Source: Oxalobacteraceae bacterium AB_14
GTDB taxonomy: Bacteria; Pseudomonadota; Gammaproteobacteria; Burkholderiales; Burkholderiaceae_D
Direction: 5' to 3'
Length of the DNA: 64,000 nucleotides
NCBI GenBank assembly: GCA_000381565.1
Contig: KB906725.1
Span: 749,785 to 813,784, forward strand
In this document: piece after piece, positions 37,362 to 47,863 of the stretch
Layout of the letters: each line of letters opens with the position of its first letter
How positions within the stretch are numbered: the stretch's first letter is position 1
Program-made: the position numbers and the translations under genes
The notes under the pieces: generated by a model
Database searches by the model: none
Told to the model about the DNA's origin: nothing
What the model saw: only the letters and a program-made list of their open reading frames with translations

Positions 37362-37724
37362 ATGGACAAGAAAGAATCACGTCTGCGCCGCGGACGCCAA
37401 ACCCGGATCAAGATCGCGCAACAGAAAGTGAACCGCCTGTCGGTACACCGCACTAACCTGCATATCTACGCGAACCTGATCTCGCCGGATGCCAAAATTC
37501 TGGTATCGGCGTCCACGGCAGAAGTCGAAGTGCGCAACGAACTGGCTGGCAAATCGGGCAAGGGCGGCAACGCTGCTGCTGCCGCGATCGTCGGCAAGCG
37601 CGTCGCAGAGAAAGCACTGAAAGCAGGGATTACCGAAGTCGCGTTCGACCGCTCCGGTTTCCGTTACCACGGCCGTGTGAAGGCGCTGGCAGAAGCCGCG
37701 CGCGAAGCCGGTCTGAAGTTCTAA
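37362..37724 (+). CDS. rplR: 50S ribosomal protein L18
   Basis: The 120-residue 5S rRNA-binding protein has a basic start (KKESRLRRGRQTRIK), RLSVHRTNLHIYANLI and the C-terminal FDRSGFRYHGRVKALAEAAREAGL. It is nine bases from rpsE. Confidence 0.97.
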   Translation: MDKKESRLRRGRQTRIKIAQQKVNRLSVHRTNLHIYANLISPDAKILVSASTAEVEVRNELAGKSGKGGNAAAAAIVGKRVAEKALKAGITEVAFDRSGFRYHGRVKALAEAAREAGLKF

Positions 37725-37733
37725 GGAACGATC

Positions 37734-38252
37734 ATGGCAAAAATGCAAGCAAAAATGGCAAGCGACAAGCCGGATGACGGCATGCGCGAAAAAATGATCG
37801 CGATCAACCGCGTGACCAAAGTGGTCAAGGGTGGTCGTATCATGGGTTTCGCCGCGCTGACCGTGGTTGGTGACGGCGATGGCCGCATCGGCATGGGCAA
37901 GGGCAAGTCGAAGGAAGTCCCGGTTGGTGTGCAGAAGGCAATGGAAGAAGCCCGTCGCAACCTGATCAAGGTCAACCTGAAGAACGGCACCCTGCAGCAC
38001 ACCGTTACCGGTCGTCACGGCGCGTCGAAAGTAATGATGTCGCCTGCTAAACCAGGTACCGGCGTCATCGCTGGCGGCGCAATGCGCGCAATCTTCGAAG
38101 TAATGGGCGTGACCGACGTCGTGGCGAAATCCACCGGCTCGAGCAACCCTTACAACCTGGTTCGCGCCACGCTGGATGGTCTGGCAAAAATGAGTACTCC
38201 TGCTGAGATTGCTGCGAAACGCGGCAAGTCGGTAGAAGAGATCCTGGGCTAA
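37734..38252 (+). CDS. rpsE: 30S ribosomal protein S5
   Basis: The 172-residue S5 helps decoding accuracy and mRNA helicase activity. REKMIAINRVTKVVKGGRIMGF (dsRNA-binding fold) and GTGVIAGGAMRAIFEVMGVTDV are diagnostic. The loop where spectinomycin-resistance changes arise looks wild type. Confidence 0.97.
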   Translation: MAKMQAKMASDKPDDGMREKMIAINRVTKVVKGGRIMGFAALTVVGDGDGRIGMGKGKSKEVPVGVQKAMEEARRNLIKVNLKNGTLQHTVTGRHGASKVMMSPAKPGTGVIAGGAMRAIFEVMGVTDVVAKSTGSSNPYNLVRATLDGLAKMSTPAEIAAKRGKSVEEILG

Positions 38253-38262
38253 GGTGGATATT

Positions 38263-38445
38263 ATGACAACTAAAACCGTCAAAGTACAATTGGTCAAGGG
38301 CTTGATCGGCACGCGTGAAGACCACCGTGCCACCGTTCGCGGTCTGGGTCTGCGTCGTGTTAACTCGGTTGCCGAGTTGCAGGACACCCCATCCGTGCGC
38401 GGCATGATCAACAAAGTCTCGTACCTCGTTAAAGTAGTTGCGTAA
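38263..38445 (+). CDS. rpmD: 50S ribosomal protein L30
   Basis: The 60-residue L30 shows VKVQLVKGLIGTREDHRATVRGLGLRRVN. The ATG at 38263 lies 10 bases after rpsE with GGTGG upstream; a start nine bases earlier would lack a ribosome-binding site. Confidence 0.97.
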   Translation: MTTKTVKVQLVKGLIGTREDHRATVRGLGLRRVNSVAELQDTPSVRGMINKVSYLVKVVA

Positions 38446-38472
38446 GCCCCCGGGCTTACACACGGAGAAATC

Positions 38473-38904
38473 ATGGAACTGAATACCATACAACCAGCCG
38501 ATGGCGCTAAGCACTACAAGCGTCGCGTCGGCCGCGGTATCGGCTCCGGTCTGGGTAAAACCTCGGGCCGTGGTCACAAGGGTCAAAAATCGCGTTCGGG
38601 CGGCTTCCACAAAGTCGGTTTCGAAGGCGGTCAGATGCCTCTGCAACGCCGTCTGCCTAAGCGCGGTTTCAAGTCGCTCAACGCCACCTTCAAAGCTGAA
38701 GTGCGTCTGTCCGACCTGAACAACCTGGCTGTTGGCGACGTCGACATCCTGGTCCTGAAGCAAGCTGGCGTACTGGGCGTGCTGGCACGCGACGTGCGCG
38801 TCATTCTGTCCGGCGAGATCACCAAAGCGGTGAACCTCAAAGGCCTGAAAGTGACCGCTGGCGCGAAAGCGGCCATCGAAGCAGCCGGCGGCTCGGTAGC
38901 CTGA
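38473..38904 (+). CDS. rplO: 50S ribosomal protein L15
   Basis: The 143-residue L15 has a glycine- and lysine-rich N-terminal half (KRRVGRGIGSGLGKTSGRGHKGQKSRSGG) that threads into 23S rRNA. ACGGAGAAATC precedes the ATG. Confidence 0.97.
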   Translation: MELNTIQPADGAKHYKRRVGRGIGSGLGKTSGRGHKGQKSRSGGFHKVGFEGGQMPLQRRLPKRGFKSLNATFKAEVRLSDLNNLAVGDVDILVLKQAGVLGVLARDVRVILSGEITKAVNLKGLKVTAGAKAAIEAAGGSVA

Positions 38905-38936
38905 GTTGACCGCTAACAGCTTGATCGGAGCGAAAA

Positions 38937-40271
38937 TTGGCGACTAATCCACAACTTGCTAAAAGTGCAGCGGCTGGTTTCCCTTGGGGCCGGCTCTGGT
39001 TCTTGCTTGGCGCATTGGTGGTTTATCGTATCGGCGCTCACATCCCGGTTCCCGGGATCGATCCGGTACAATTGGCCTCGCTGTTCAAGTCGCAAGAGGG
39101 TGGCATCCTGGGCATGTTGAACATGTTCAGCGGTGGCGCTCTCGCGCGCTTCACAGTCTTTGCGCTGGGTATCACGCCTTACATCTCGGCCTCGATCATC
39201 ATGCAACTGGTGTCGATCGTGTCCCCGCAGATGGAAGCGCTCAAAAAAGAAGGCGAAGCAGGCCGGCGCAAGATCACCCAGTACACCCGGTATTTCACGG
39301 TGGTGCTGGCGACGTTCCAGGCGTTGGGCATTGCAGTCGCACTGGAGTCGCAAGCAGGTCTGGTGCTGGATCCAGGCTATGCATTCCGTTTCGTTACGGT
39401 CGTTACGCTGTTGACCGGAACCATGTTCGTGATGTGGTTGGGCGAGCAAATTACCGAGCGCGGTCTCGGTAACGGCATCTCGATCATCATCTTCGCGGGT
39501 ATCGCTGCCGGTCTGCCGGGCGCACTGGGAGGCCTGGCCTCGTCGGTGAGCAACGGTGCGATCGGTGCGCTGTCCGCGATCATCATCATGATCCTGGTTG
39601 TGGCGGTGACGTTCTTCGTGGTATTTGTCGAACGTGGCCAACGCAAGATTCTGGTGAACTACGCGAAACGCCAGGTGGGCAACAAGATTTACGGTGGACA
39701 GACGTCACACCTGCCATTGAAGTTGAATATGGCCGGCGTGATCCCACCGATCTTCGCTTCGTCGATTATCTTGTTCCCGGCAACGATCGTGGGCTGGTTT
39801 ACCGCGGGCGCCGATACGGCCAACCCGGTAGTCCGGTTCCTGAAAGATTTGGCAGCATCGATGGGGCCAGGCGAGCCCATCCACGCACTGTTGTACGCCA
39901 TTGCGATCGTGTTTTTCTGTTTCTTCTATACAGCGCTGGTCTTCAACAGCAAGGAAACAGCGGACAACTTGAAGAAGAGCGGGGCCTTTGTGCCAGGGAT
40001 ACGTCCCGGTGAGCAGACTGCCCGCTATATCGACAAGATCCTGACACGTTTGACACTGGCTGGCGCCATCTACATCACTTTGGTGTGTTTGTTGCCGGAA
40101 TTCATGCAAGCCGAGTGGAAAGTACCGTTCTATTTCGGCGGCACTTCTCTGTTGATTATTGTGGTTGTTACCATGGATTTCATGGCGCAAGTGCAAAACT
40201 ACGTGATGTCGCAGCAATATGAATCGCTGCTGCGCAAAGCAAATTTCAAGGGCGGAATTCCGACGCGATAA
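38937..40271 (+). CDS. secY: Protein translocase subunit SecY
   Basis: The 444-residue channel protein has ten membrane helices, the plug region after TM1 and the cytosolic loops that meet SecA and the ribosome (KYAKRQVGNKIYGGQTSHLPLKLN-like segment, about residues 240-265). The start is TTG at 38937, with GGAG eight bases upstream; no in-frame ATG is close. It is in its standard place after rplO. Confidence 0.97.
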   Translation: MATNPQLAKSAAAGFPWGRLWFLLGALVVYRIGAHIPVPGIDPVQLASLFKSQEGGILGMLNMFSGGALARFTVFALGITPYISASIIMQLVSIVSPQMEALKKEGEAGRRKITQYTRYFTVVLATFQALGIAVALESQAGLVLDPGYAFRFVTVVTLLTGTMFVMWLGEQITERGLGNGISIIIFAGIAAGLPGALGGLASSVSNGAIGALSAIIIMILVVAVTFFVVFVERGQRKILVNYAKRQVGNKIYGGQTSHLPLKLNMAGVIPPIFASSIILFPATIVGWFTAGADTANPVVRFLKDLAASMGPGEPIHALLYAIAIVFFCFFYTALVFNSKETADNLKKSGAFVPGIRPGEQTARYIDKILTRLTLAGAIYITLVCLLPEFMQAEWKVPFYFGGTSLLIIVVVTMDFMAQVQNYVMSQQYESLLRKANFKGGIPTR

Positions 40272-40289
40272 GCGCGGTAAACATACCGA

Positions 40290-40508
40290 ATGGCAAAAGA
40301 CGACGTCATACAGATGCAGGGCGAGATTCTTGAGAATCTCCCGAATGCAACATTTCGAGTGAAGCTGGAAAACGGACACGTGGTGCTCGGGCATATTTCG
40401 GGTAAAATGCGGATGAACTATATCCGCATTCTTCCTGGCGACAAGGTGACGGTAGAGCTGACACCTTACGACCTGAGCCGTGCACGCATCGTGTTCCGGA
40501 CCAAGTAA
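40290..40508 (+). CDS. infA: Translation initiation factor IF-1
   Basis: The 72-residue OB-fold factor has MQGEILENLPNATFRVKLENGHVVLGHISGKMRMNYIRI, typical of IF-1. It follows secY by 18 bases, a common betaproteobacterial arrangement. The ribosome-binding site (GCGGTAAACATACCGA) is weak. Confidence 0.96.
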   Translation: MAKDDVIQMQGEILENLPNATFRVKLENGHVVLGHISGKMRMNYIRILPGDKVTVELTPYDLSRARIVFRTK

Positions 40509-40538
40509 CTATAAATCGAACCAAGAAGAGAGAGCAAA

Positions 40539-40652
40539 ATGAAAGTTAACGCCTCAGTCAAGCGGATCTGCCGCAACTGCAAGATCATCAAGCGCAAGGG
40601 CGTTGTTCGCGTAATCTGCGTCGAACCACGTCACAAGCAGCGTCAAGGTTAA
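40539..40652 (+). CDS. rpmJ: 50S ribosomal protein L36 (zinc-ribbon type)
   Basis: The 37-residue protein reads MKVNASVKRICRNCKIIK and ends in CVEPRHKQRQG. Three Cys and one His make the zinc site, so this is the C-plus form. AAGAAGAGAGAGCAAA precedes the ATG. It is in the classic place before rpsM. Confidence 0.97.
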   Translation: MKVNASVKRICRNCKIIKRKGVVRVICVEPRHKQRQG

Positions 40653-40679
40653 TAACCGTTATTTATCGAGGAATAACGA

Positions 40680-41045
40680 ATGGCACGTATTGCAGGGGTT
40701 AATATCCCCAATCATCAGCACACCGTTATCGGCCTGACGGCCATCTACGGTGTAGGCCGTCCACGCGCAAAGTTCATCTGCGCCGCAACGGGTATCGCGA
40801 CCACTAAAAAGGTCAAGGATCTGGACGACAGCGAACTGGAAAAACTGCGCGATGAAGTAGCTAAATTCATCGTCGAAGGCGACCTGCGTCGTGAGCTGTC
40901 CATGAACATCAAGCGTTTGATGGATCTGGGTTGCTACCGCGGTATGCGTCACCGTAAGGGCCTGCCGGTCCGCGGCCAGCGCACCCGCACCAATGCACGT
41001 ACCCGCAAGGGCCCGCGCAAAGCCGCTCAATCGCTCAAGAAATAA
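40680..41045 (+). CDS. rpsM: 30S ribosomal protein S13
   Basis: The 121-residue S13 forms the bridge between subunits. ARIAGVNIPNHQHTVIGLTAIYGVGRPRAK and the C-terminal GQRTRTNARTRKGPRK are typical. It opens the alpha group. Confidence 0.98.
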   Translation: MARIAGVNIPNHQHTVIGLTAIYGVGRPRAKFICAATGIATTKKVKDLDDSELEKLRDEVAKFIVEGDLRRELSMNIKRLMDLGCYRGMRHRKGLPVRGQRTRTNARTRKGPRKAAQSLKK

Positions 41046-41059
41046 TCTAGGGAAATCAC

Positions 41060-41464
41060 ATGGCTAAGCAACAAAGCAGCGCAGCAGCAGCGCGCGTCCG
41101 CAAGAAGGTCAAGAAGAACGTTGCCGAAGGTATCGCACACGTTCACGCTTCCTTCAACAACACCATCATTACCATCACCGACCGTCAGGGCAACGCTCTG
41201 TCGTGGGCGACCTCCGGTGGTGCTGGCTTCAAGGGTTCGCGTAAATCGACCCCGTTCGCAGCGCAGGTTGCGGCCGAAGCAGCTGGTAAAGTCGCAGTGG
41301 AATGCGGCGTGAAGAACCTGGAAGTGCGTATCAAGGGCCCTGGTCCTGGTCGCGAATCCGCAGTGCGCGCACTGAACAACCTGGGCATCAAGATCACCGA
41401 GATCCAGGACGTTACCCCAGTACCGCACAACGGCTGCCGTCCTCCAAAACGTCGTCGTATCTAA
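41060..41464 (+). CDS. rpsK: 30S ribosomal protein S11
   Basis: The 134-residue platform protein has VHASFNNTIITITDRQGNALSW and the C-terminal DVTPVPHNGCRPPKRRRI. It is followed by a gap of 224 bases before rpsD, longer than usual. Confidence 0.98.
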   Translation: MAKQQSSAAAARVRKKVKKNVAEGIAHVHASFNNTIITITDRQGNALSWATSGGAGFKGSRKSTPFAAQVAAEAAGKVAVECGVKNLEVRIKGPGPGRESAVRALNNLGIKITEIQDVTPVPHNGCRPPKRRRI

Positions 41465-41688
41465 GAGTCCGGTCGGCGGCGAAGTTCGCTTCGCCTCCTT
41501 CCGACTTGCAGAAATCGCTGGAGCAGGGGGCCGGAAACGGTTATACTGCCCGGCTGTTGTCGCCTGTCGAACAACGTTCGGCGGGTTATTCGCATTTTGA
41601 GCCACCGTCTGGCCCACCCTGAGGATCAGACTAGCGCCTAACCATCGCAGGATGGCTGGGGCGTTATTATTTAAAAAAAGGAAGCATC
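41465..41688 (+). promoter_or_regulatory. rpsK-rpsD gap with UUCG-type hairpin
   Basis: No gene is seen. GGCGAAG and CTTCGCC close a TTCG loop (41478-41495), a very stable RNA tetraloop hairpin. TATACT at 41542 resembles a -10 box but has no good -35 partner. S4 controls the alpha operon in E. coli through a leader near rpsM; a site here in front of rpsD could serve here. Confidence 0.5.
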
Positions 41689-42312
41689 GTGGCACGTTAT
41701 ATCGGACCTAAAGCAAAACTCTCCCGTCGTGAAGGTACTGACCTGTTCCTGAAGAGCGCACGTCGCTCGCTCGACAGCAAGTGCAAACTGGACGTCAAAC
41801 CAGGCCAGCACGGCGTGAAATCGGGTGCCCGCACCTCGGACTACGGCAACCAACTGCGCGAAAAGCAAAAAGTCAAGCGTATGTACGGCGTTCTGGAACG
41901 TCAGTTCCGTCGCTACTTCGCAGAAGCCGACCGTCGCAAAGGCAACACCGGCGAAACCCTGCTGAAGCTGCTGGAAACCCGCCTGGACAACGTTGCATAC
42001 CGCATGGGCTTCGGCTCGACCCGCGCTGAAGCGCGTCAGCTGGTATCGCACAAAGCGTTCACCGTGAACGGCCAAGTGGTCAACATCGCTTCGTACGTGG
42101 TCAAAGTCGGTGACGTCATCGCTGTTCGTGAAAAATCGAAAAAGCAAGTACGTATCGTTGAAGCGCTGTCGCTGGCTGAACAAGTTGGCATGCCAGCTTG
42201 GGTGTCGGTTGATGCCAAGAAAATGGAAGGCACCTTCAAGTCCCTGCCAGAGCGCAACGAGATCGCCAACGACGTCAACGAATCGCTGATCGTCGAACTG
42301 TACTCGCGTTAA
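41689..42312 (+). CDS. rpsD: 30S ribosomal protein S4
   Basis: The 207-residue S4 starts 30S assembly. ARYIGPKAKLSRREGTDLFL and the S4 RNA-binding domain (LDNVAYRMGFGSTRAEARQLVSHKAFTVNG) are clear. The start codon is GTG at 41689 with AAGGAAGCATC upstream. Four Cys of the zinc form are absent. Confidence 0.98.
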   Translation: MARYIGPKAKLSRREGTDLFLKSARRSLDSKCKLDVKPGQHGVKSGARTSDYGNQLREKQKVKRMYGVLERQFRRYFAEADRRKGNTGETLLKLLETRLDNVAYRMGFGSTRAEARQLVSHKAFTVNGQVVNIASYVVKVGDVIAVREKSKKQVRIVEALSLAEQVGMPAWVSVDAKKMEGTFKSLPERNEIANDVNESLIVELYSR

Positions 42313-42336
42313 TCTGTAGTCTAGTCGTAACAAACC

Positions 42337-42362
42337 CGCCCACTCGCCCGAGTGGGCGTTTT
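42337..42362 (+). terminator. Terminator-like hairpin between rpsD and rpoA
   Basis: CGCCCACTC and GAGTGGGCG pair around GCCC and are followed by TTTT, 24 bases after the rpsD stop. In the middle of the alpha operon it probably acts as an attenuator that lowers rpoA/rplQ output relative to rpsD. Confidence 0.72.
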
Positions 42363-42420
42363 CACTGATGCCATCAGCCTTATCGGCCTAACGCGCCGAG
42401 GGTATTGAAGAGGACACCAC

Positions 42421-43398
42421 ATGCAAAACAGTCTGTTGAAGCCACGTATTATCGATGTAGAGGCGCTGGGCGCCGGCCACGCTAAAGTAGTGATGGAGCC
42501 GTTCGAACGCGGCTATGGCCATACATTGGGTAATGCGCTGCGCCGCGTACTGCTGTCGTCGATGGTGGGCTACGCGCCGACCGAAGTGACGATCGCGGGC
42601 GTTGTACACGAATACTCGTCGCTCGACGGCGTGCAGGAAGACGTCGTTGACCTGCTGCTGAACCTGAAGGGCGTGGTCTTTAAAGTCCACAACCGTGACT
42701 CCGTCACCCTGACCCTGAAAAAGGAAGGCGAAGGCGCCATCCTGGCTTCGGACATCGATCTGCCACACGACGTGGAACTGATCAATCCGGACCACGTGAT
42801 CGCTCACCTGACCGCCGGCGGCAAACTGGACATGCAGATCAAAGTCGAAAAAGGCCGTGGCTATGTGCCAGGTAACGTACGCCGCCTGTCCGAAGACACC
42901 AACAAGACCATCGGCCGCATCATTCTGGATGCATCGTTCTCGCCAGTGCGCCGCGTTTCCTACTTTGTCGAGTCCGCTCGCGTGGAACAGCGTACCGACC
43001 TGGACAAGCTGATCATCAACATCGAAACCAACGGCGTGATCTCGCCGGAAGAAGCGATCCGTCAATCGGCTCGCGTGCTGGTCGACCAACTGAACGTGTT
43101 TGCCGCCCTGGAAGGCACCGAAGCCGCCGCCGAAGCGCCTTCGCGCGCACCGCTGGTCGATCCTATCCTGCTGCGTCCAGTGGACGACCTGGAACTGACC
43201 GTGCGTTCGGCCAACTGCCTGAAAGCCGAAAACATCTACTACATCGGCGACCTGATCCAGCGCTCGGAAAACGAACTGCTGAAGACGCCGAACCTGGGCC
43301 GCAAGTCCCTGAACGAAATCAAGGAAGTGCTGGCGTCGCGCGGCCTGACCCTGGGCATGAAGCTGGAAAACTGGCCGCCTGCCGGCCTGGAAAAATAA
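42421..43398 (+). CDS. rpoA: RNA polymerase alpha subunit
   Basis: The 325-residue subunit has the N-terminal assembly domain (GYGHTLGNALRRVLLSSMVGYAPTEV) and, after a linker near residue 235, the C-terminal domain with VRSANCLKAENIYYIGDLIQRSENELLKTPNLGRKSLNEI. The Arg and Asn of RSAN are the UP-element contact residues. Its 108-base upstream gap contains the hairpin noted above. Confidence 0.98.
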   Translation: MQNSLLKPRIIDVEALGAGHAKVVMEPFERGYGHTLGNALRRVLLSSMVGYAPTEVTIAGVVHEYSSLDGVQEDVVDLLLNLKGVVFKVHNRDSVTLTLKKEGEGAILASDIDLPHDVELINPDHVIAHLTAGGKLDMQIKVEKGRGYVPGNVRRLSEDTNKTIGRIILDASFSPVRRVSYFVESARVEQRTDLDKLIINIETNGVISPEEAIRQSARVLVDQLNVFAALEGTEAAAEAPSRAPLVDPILLRPVDDLELTVRSANCLKAENIYYIGDLIQRSENELLKTPNLGRKSLNEIKEVLASRGLTLGMKLENWPPAGLEK

Positions 43399-43419
43399 CA
43401 GATTGGGTGACAGTGCTGG

Positions 43420-43538
43420 ACATCGCGTAGCGATGTTCTGCCCTGTTACCAACTGATTTGCATTTGTCGTACCCGTCCGGCACATGTTGTGCCGGGCGTT
43501 ATCCCTAGAACCGGTCCGCGCTCGCGGCTAACGCGAGC
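43420..43538 (+). promoter_or_regulatory. Three hairpins in the rpoA-rplQ gap
   Basis: ACATCGC-GTA-GCGATGT (43420-43436), an 11-bp stem CGTCCGGCACA/TGTGCCGGGCG around TGT (43474-43498, one wobble) and GCTCGCG/CGCGAGC (43520-43538) fill the 180-base gap. The middle one is followed only by two T residues. They may tune or stabilise the rplQ message. Confidence 0.55.
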
Positions 43539-43578
43539 GATCGAAGAACTCGGATTTAAACACCTGAAAGGAAGTACC

Positions 43579-43977
43579 ATGCGTCACCGTCACGGCCTCC
43601 GTAAACTGAATCGTACCTCGTCCCACCGTCTGGCAATGCTGCGCAACATGACCGTTTCCCTGCTGCGTCATGAAGCCATCAAAACCACGCTGCCAAAAGC
43701 TAAAGAGCTGCGCCGCGTAGTTGAGCCTATCCTGACCATGGGCAAGACCGACACCCTGGCTAACAAGCGTCTGGCATTCGCCCGTCTGCGCGATCGTGAA
43801 ATGGTTCTGAAGCTGTTCGCAGAACTGGGCCCACGTTACGCAAACCGCAACGGCGGCTACCTGCGCATCCTGAAAATGGGTTTCCGTGTTGGCGACAACG
43901 CTCCAATGGCTTACGTTGAGCTGATGGACCGTCCAGAAGTCACCGACATCGACGCAGCGCCAACCGCAGAAGAGTAA
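43579..43977 (+). CDS. rplQ: 50S ribosomal protein L17
   Basis: The 132-residue L17 starts MRHRHGLRKLNRTSSHRLAM and ends in an acidic tail. ATG at 43579 has GAAAGGAAGTACC upstream. It is the last gene of the ribosomal superoperon, and a strong terminator follows. Confidence 0.98.
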   Translation: MRHRHGLRKLNRTSSHRLAMLRNMTVSLLRHEAIKTTLPKAKELRRVVEPILTMGKTDTLANKRLAFARLRDREMVLKLFAELGPRYANRNGGYLRILKMGFRVGDNAPMAYVELMDRPEVTDIDAAPTAEE

Positions 43978-44005
43978 TCTTCGCCGTTGTCACCGTGTTA
44001 TGAAG

Positions 44006-44031
44006 AAAGCCAGGCTCTGCCTGGCTTTTTT

Positions 44032-44033
<2 letters not shown>
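44006..44033 (+). terminator. Rho-independent terminator after rplQ
   Basis: AAAGCCAGGC and GCCTGGCTTT form the stem with a TCT loop and a T8 run. It lies between the convergent rplQ and M28-peptidase genes and touches the peptidase stop codon; the opposite strand has a weaker T-rich tail, so it may act on both. Confidence 0.93.
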
Positions 44034-45702
<1,669 letters not shown>

Positions 45703-45815
45703 CAGTTGCTCCATGGCGGGGAAAAGCCGAGTTTAGCAGGCTTTAAGGCTGGCCTCAGGCGCAAAAAACAGCCTCGGTGTACTATGCTCGTGCTTATTTC
45801 GCCGAAAGAAAACAC

Positions 45816-47774
45816 ATGCTTCGTCTTGCCCGCCTGTTCATGTTGCTGCTGTCGCTGACCGCCCTGCTGATGGCGCGTCCCGCGCTGGCCGACGACGGCT
45901 TCCTGGAACCCGATGCGGCGTTCAAGTTCTCGGCCCACATGGTCGACGGCCACACCGTGTCGGTCAGCTTCCAGATCGCCGACGGCTATTACATGTACCG
46001 CGAACGCTACAAGTTCAGCGCCAGCGGCGCCAAGCTGGGCGCGCTGTCCATCCCCGCCGGCACCGTGCACTTCGACGAGACCTTCCAGAAAAACGTCGAG
46101 ACCTACCGCAAGATCGTCACCATGACCTTGCCGGTGGAGGGTGACGGCCCGTTCACGCTGATGGCCGTGGGGCAGGGCTGCTCGGACAAGGGCCTGTGCT
46201 ATGCGCCGCAGGATTACAAGGCGTCTCTGGTCGCCAGCGGTTCGGTGCCGCTGCCCGCCGCGGCCGCAGGCGCCAAGCCCGCCGCCGCTGCCGCCGTCCC
46301 TGCAACGTCAATCAACGCCACGGCGGCGCCGCTGACCGTGCTGCCGGCTGCCAGCGTGCCGGCGGCCAGCGCAGCGCCGGCCGCCAGCACCACCGTTGGC
46401 GAGGGCAAGCCTGCGGCGCTGACGCCCGGCGTCACCATCCGCGCCATCCCGATGCCGACCGCCACCATCCTGCCGCCGCTGAACCCGCCGGCCGCCGCCG
46501 CGCCGGCCGGCGATGCCGGCCATCTGGAAGCGGCGCTCAAGTCGGGCAAGCTGCTGGTCATCCTGCCGCTGTTCGCCTTGCTGGGCCTGGGACTGTCGTT
46601 CACGCCGTGCGTGCTGCCGATGGTGCCCATCCTGTCGTCGATCATCGTCGGCGAGGGCGCCAACAGCAGTCGTGGCCGCGGCCTGCTGTTGTCGGTCACG
46701 TATTCGCTCGGCATGGCCATTGTCTACACCGCGCTGGGCGTCGCCGCCGGCCTGGCGGGCGAGGGGCTGGCGGCGGCGCTGCAAAACCCGTGGGTGCTGG
46801 GCGGCTTCGGCCTGCTGATGGCGGCGCTTTCGCTGTCGATGTTCGGCTTCTACGAGCTGCAGGTCCCGGCCGCGCTGCAATCGAAACTGAGCACGGTGTC
46901 GAACCGCCAATCCTCCGGCAAGCTGGCCGGCGTGTTCGTGATGGGCGCGATCTCGGCGTTGATCGTCGGTCCCTGCGTGGCCGCGCCGCTGGCCGCCGCG
47001 CTGGTCTACATCAGCCAGAGCCGCGACATCGTCGTCGGCGGCAGCGCCTTGTTCGCGATGGCGGTCGGCATGAGCGTGCCGCTGATGCTGGTTGGCGTAT
47101 CGGCCGGCGCCTTGCTGCCGCGCGCCGGCATGTGGATGGACGCGGTCAAGCGCTTCTTCGGCGTGCTGATGCTGGCGATGGGCTGGTGGCTGGTGTCGCC
47201 GGTGCTGCCGGCCGCGGTGCAGATGATGGGCTGGGCCGTGCTGCTGGTCGGCTACGGCATGTACCTGCTGATGAACCGGGGAAAATGGGTGGCCAGGACC
47301 GTCGGCGTCATCGTCGCCGTGCTGGGCCTGATGCAGCTGGTGGGCGTGGTCAGCGGCGGCCGCGATCCGCTGGCGCCGCTGGCGCATCTGACCGGCGGCA
47401 AGCATGAGGCGCCACTGGCCTTCCAGCGCATCAAGACCGTGCAGCAGCTCGACGCAGTGCTGGCCAGTACAGCTGGCGGCGGCAAGACCGCCATGCTGGA
47501 CTTCTACGCCGACTGGTGCGTGTCCTGCAAGGAAATGGAAAAACTGACCTTCGTCGATCCGCAAGTGCGCGCCCGGCTGGCCAACAGCGTGCTGCTGCAG
47601 GTGGACGTGACCGCCAACGACGCCGACGACAAGGTCATGCTGAAGCGCTTCGGCCTGTTCGGTCCGCCGGGCATCATCCTGTTCGACAAGCAAGGCAAGG
47701 AAATCGACGGCGCCCGCGTCATCGGCTTCCAGGATGCGGCCAAGTTCACCGCATCGCTGGCCAAGCTGAACTAA
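45816..47774 (+). CDS. dsbD: Thiol:disulfide interchange protein DsbD
   Basis: The 652-residue enzyme carries electrons from thioredoxin through the membrane to periplasmic DsbC/DsbE-type proteins. All three domains are present: a signal peptide; the periplasmic alpha domain with QGCSDKGLCYAPQ (Cys pair); eight membrane helices with TPCVLPM and VGPCVAAP (Cys pair); and the thioredoxin-like C-domain DFYADWCVSCKEME. An Ala/Pro-rich linker of about 90 residues between the alpha domain and the first helix is long. The start at 45816 is chosen from the signal peptide. DsbD genes near hemB are common in the Burkholderiales; here several genes lie between. Confidence 0.95.
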   Translation: MLRLARLFMLLLSLTALLMARPALADDGFLEPDAAFKFSAHMVDGHTVSVSFQIADGYYMYRERYKFSASGAKLGALSIPAGTVHFDETFQKNVETYRKIVTMTLPVEGDGPFTLMAVGQGCSDKGLCYAPQDYKASLVASGSVPLPAAAAGAKPAAAAAVPATSINATAAPLTVLPAASVPAASAAPAASTTVGEGKPAALTPGVTIRAIPMPTATILPPLNPPAAAAPAGDAGHLEAALKSGKLLVILPLFALLGLGLSFTPCVLPMVPILSSIIVGEGANSSRGRGLLLSVTYSLGMAIVYTALGVAAGLAGEGLAAALQNPWVLGGFGLLMAALSLSMFGFYELQVPAALQSKLSTVSNRQSSGKLAGVFVMGAISALIVGPCVAAPLAAALVYISQSRDIVVGGSALFAMAVGMSVPLMLVGVSAGALLPRAGMWMDAVKRFFGVLMLAMGWWLVSPVLPAAVQMMGWAVLLVGYGMYLLMNRGKWVARTVGVIVAVLGLMQLVGVVSGGRDPLAPLAHLTGGKHEAPLAFQRIKTVQQLDAVLASTAGGGKTAMLDFYADWCVSCKEMEKLTFVDPQVRARLANSVLLQVDVTANDADDKVMLKRFGLFGPPGIILFDKQGKEIDGARVIGFQDAAKFTASLAKLN

Positions 47775-47776
47775 GC

Positions 47777-47856
47777 TCCGTCACTCCCGCGCAGGCGGGA
47801 GTCCATAGCTCCGCGGCGTTGCCGGCTCAGCATGGATTCCCACTTGCGTGGGAATG
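47777..47856. repeat. Pair of dispersed-type palindromic repeats after dsbD
   Basis: ACTCCCGC-GCAG-GCGGGAGT (47783-47802) and ATTCCCAC-TTGC-GTGGGAAT (47836-47855) are two related hairpins. The first is the near reverse complement of the hairpin at 62741-62768, so this is a small dispersed repeat family. They lie between convergent genes and may end transcripts. Confidence 0.72.
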
Positions 47857-47863
47857 ACTTCGC

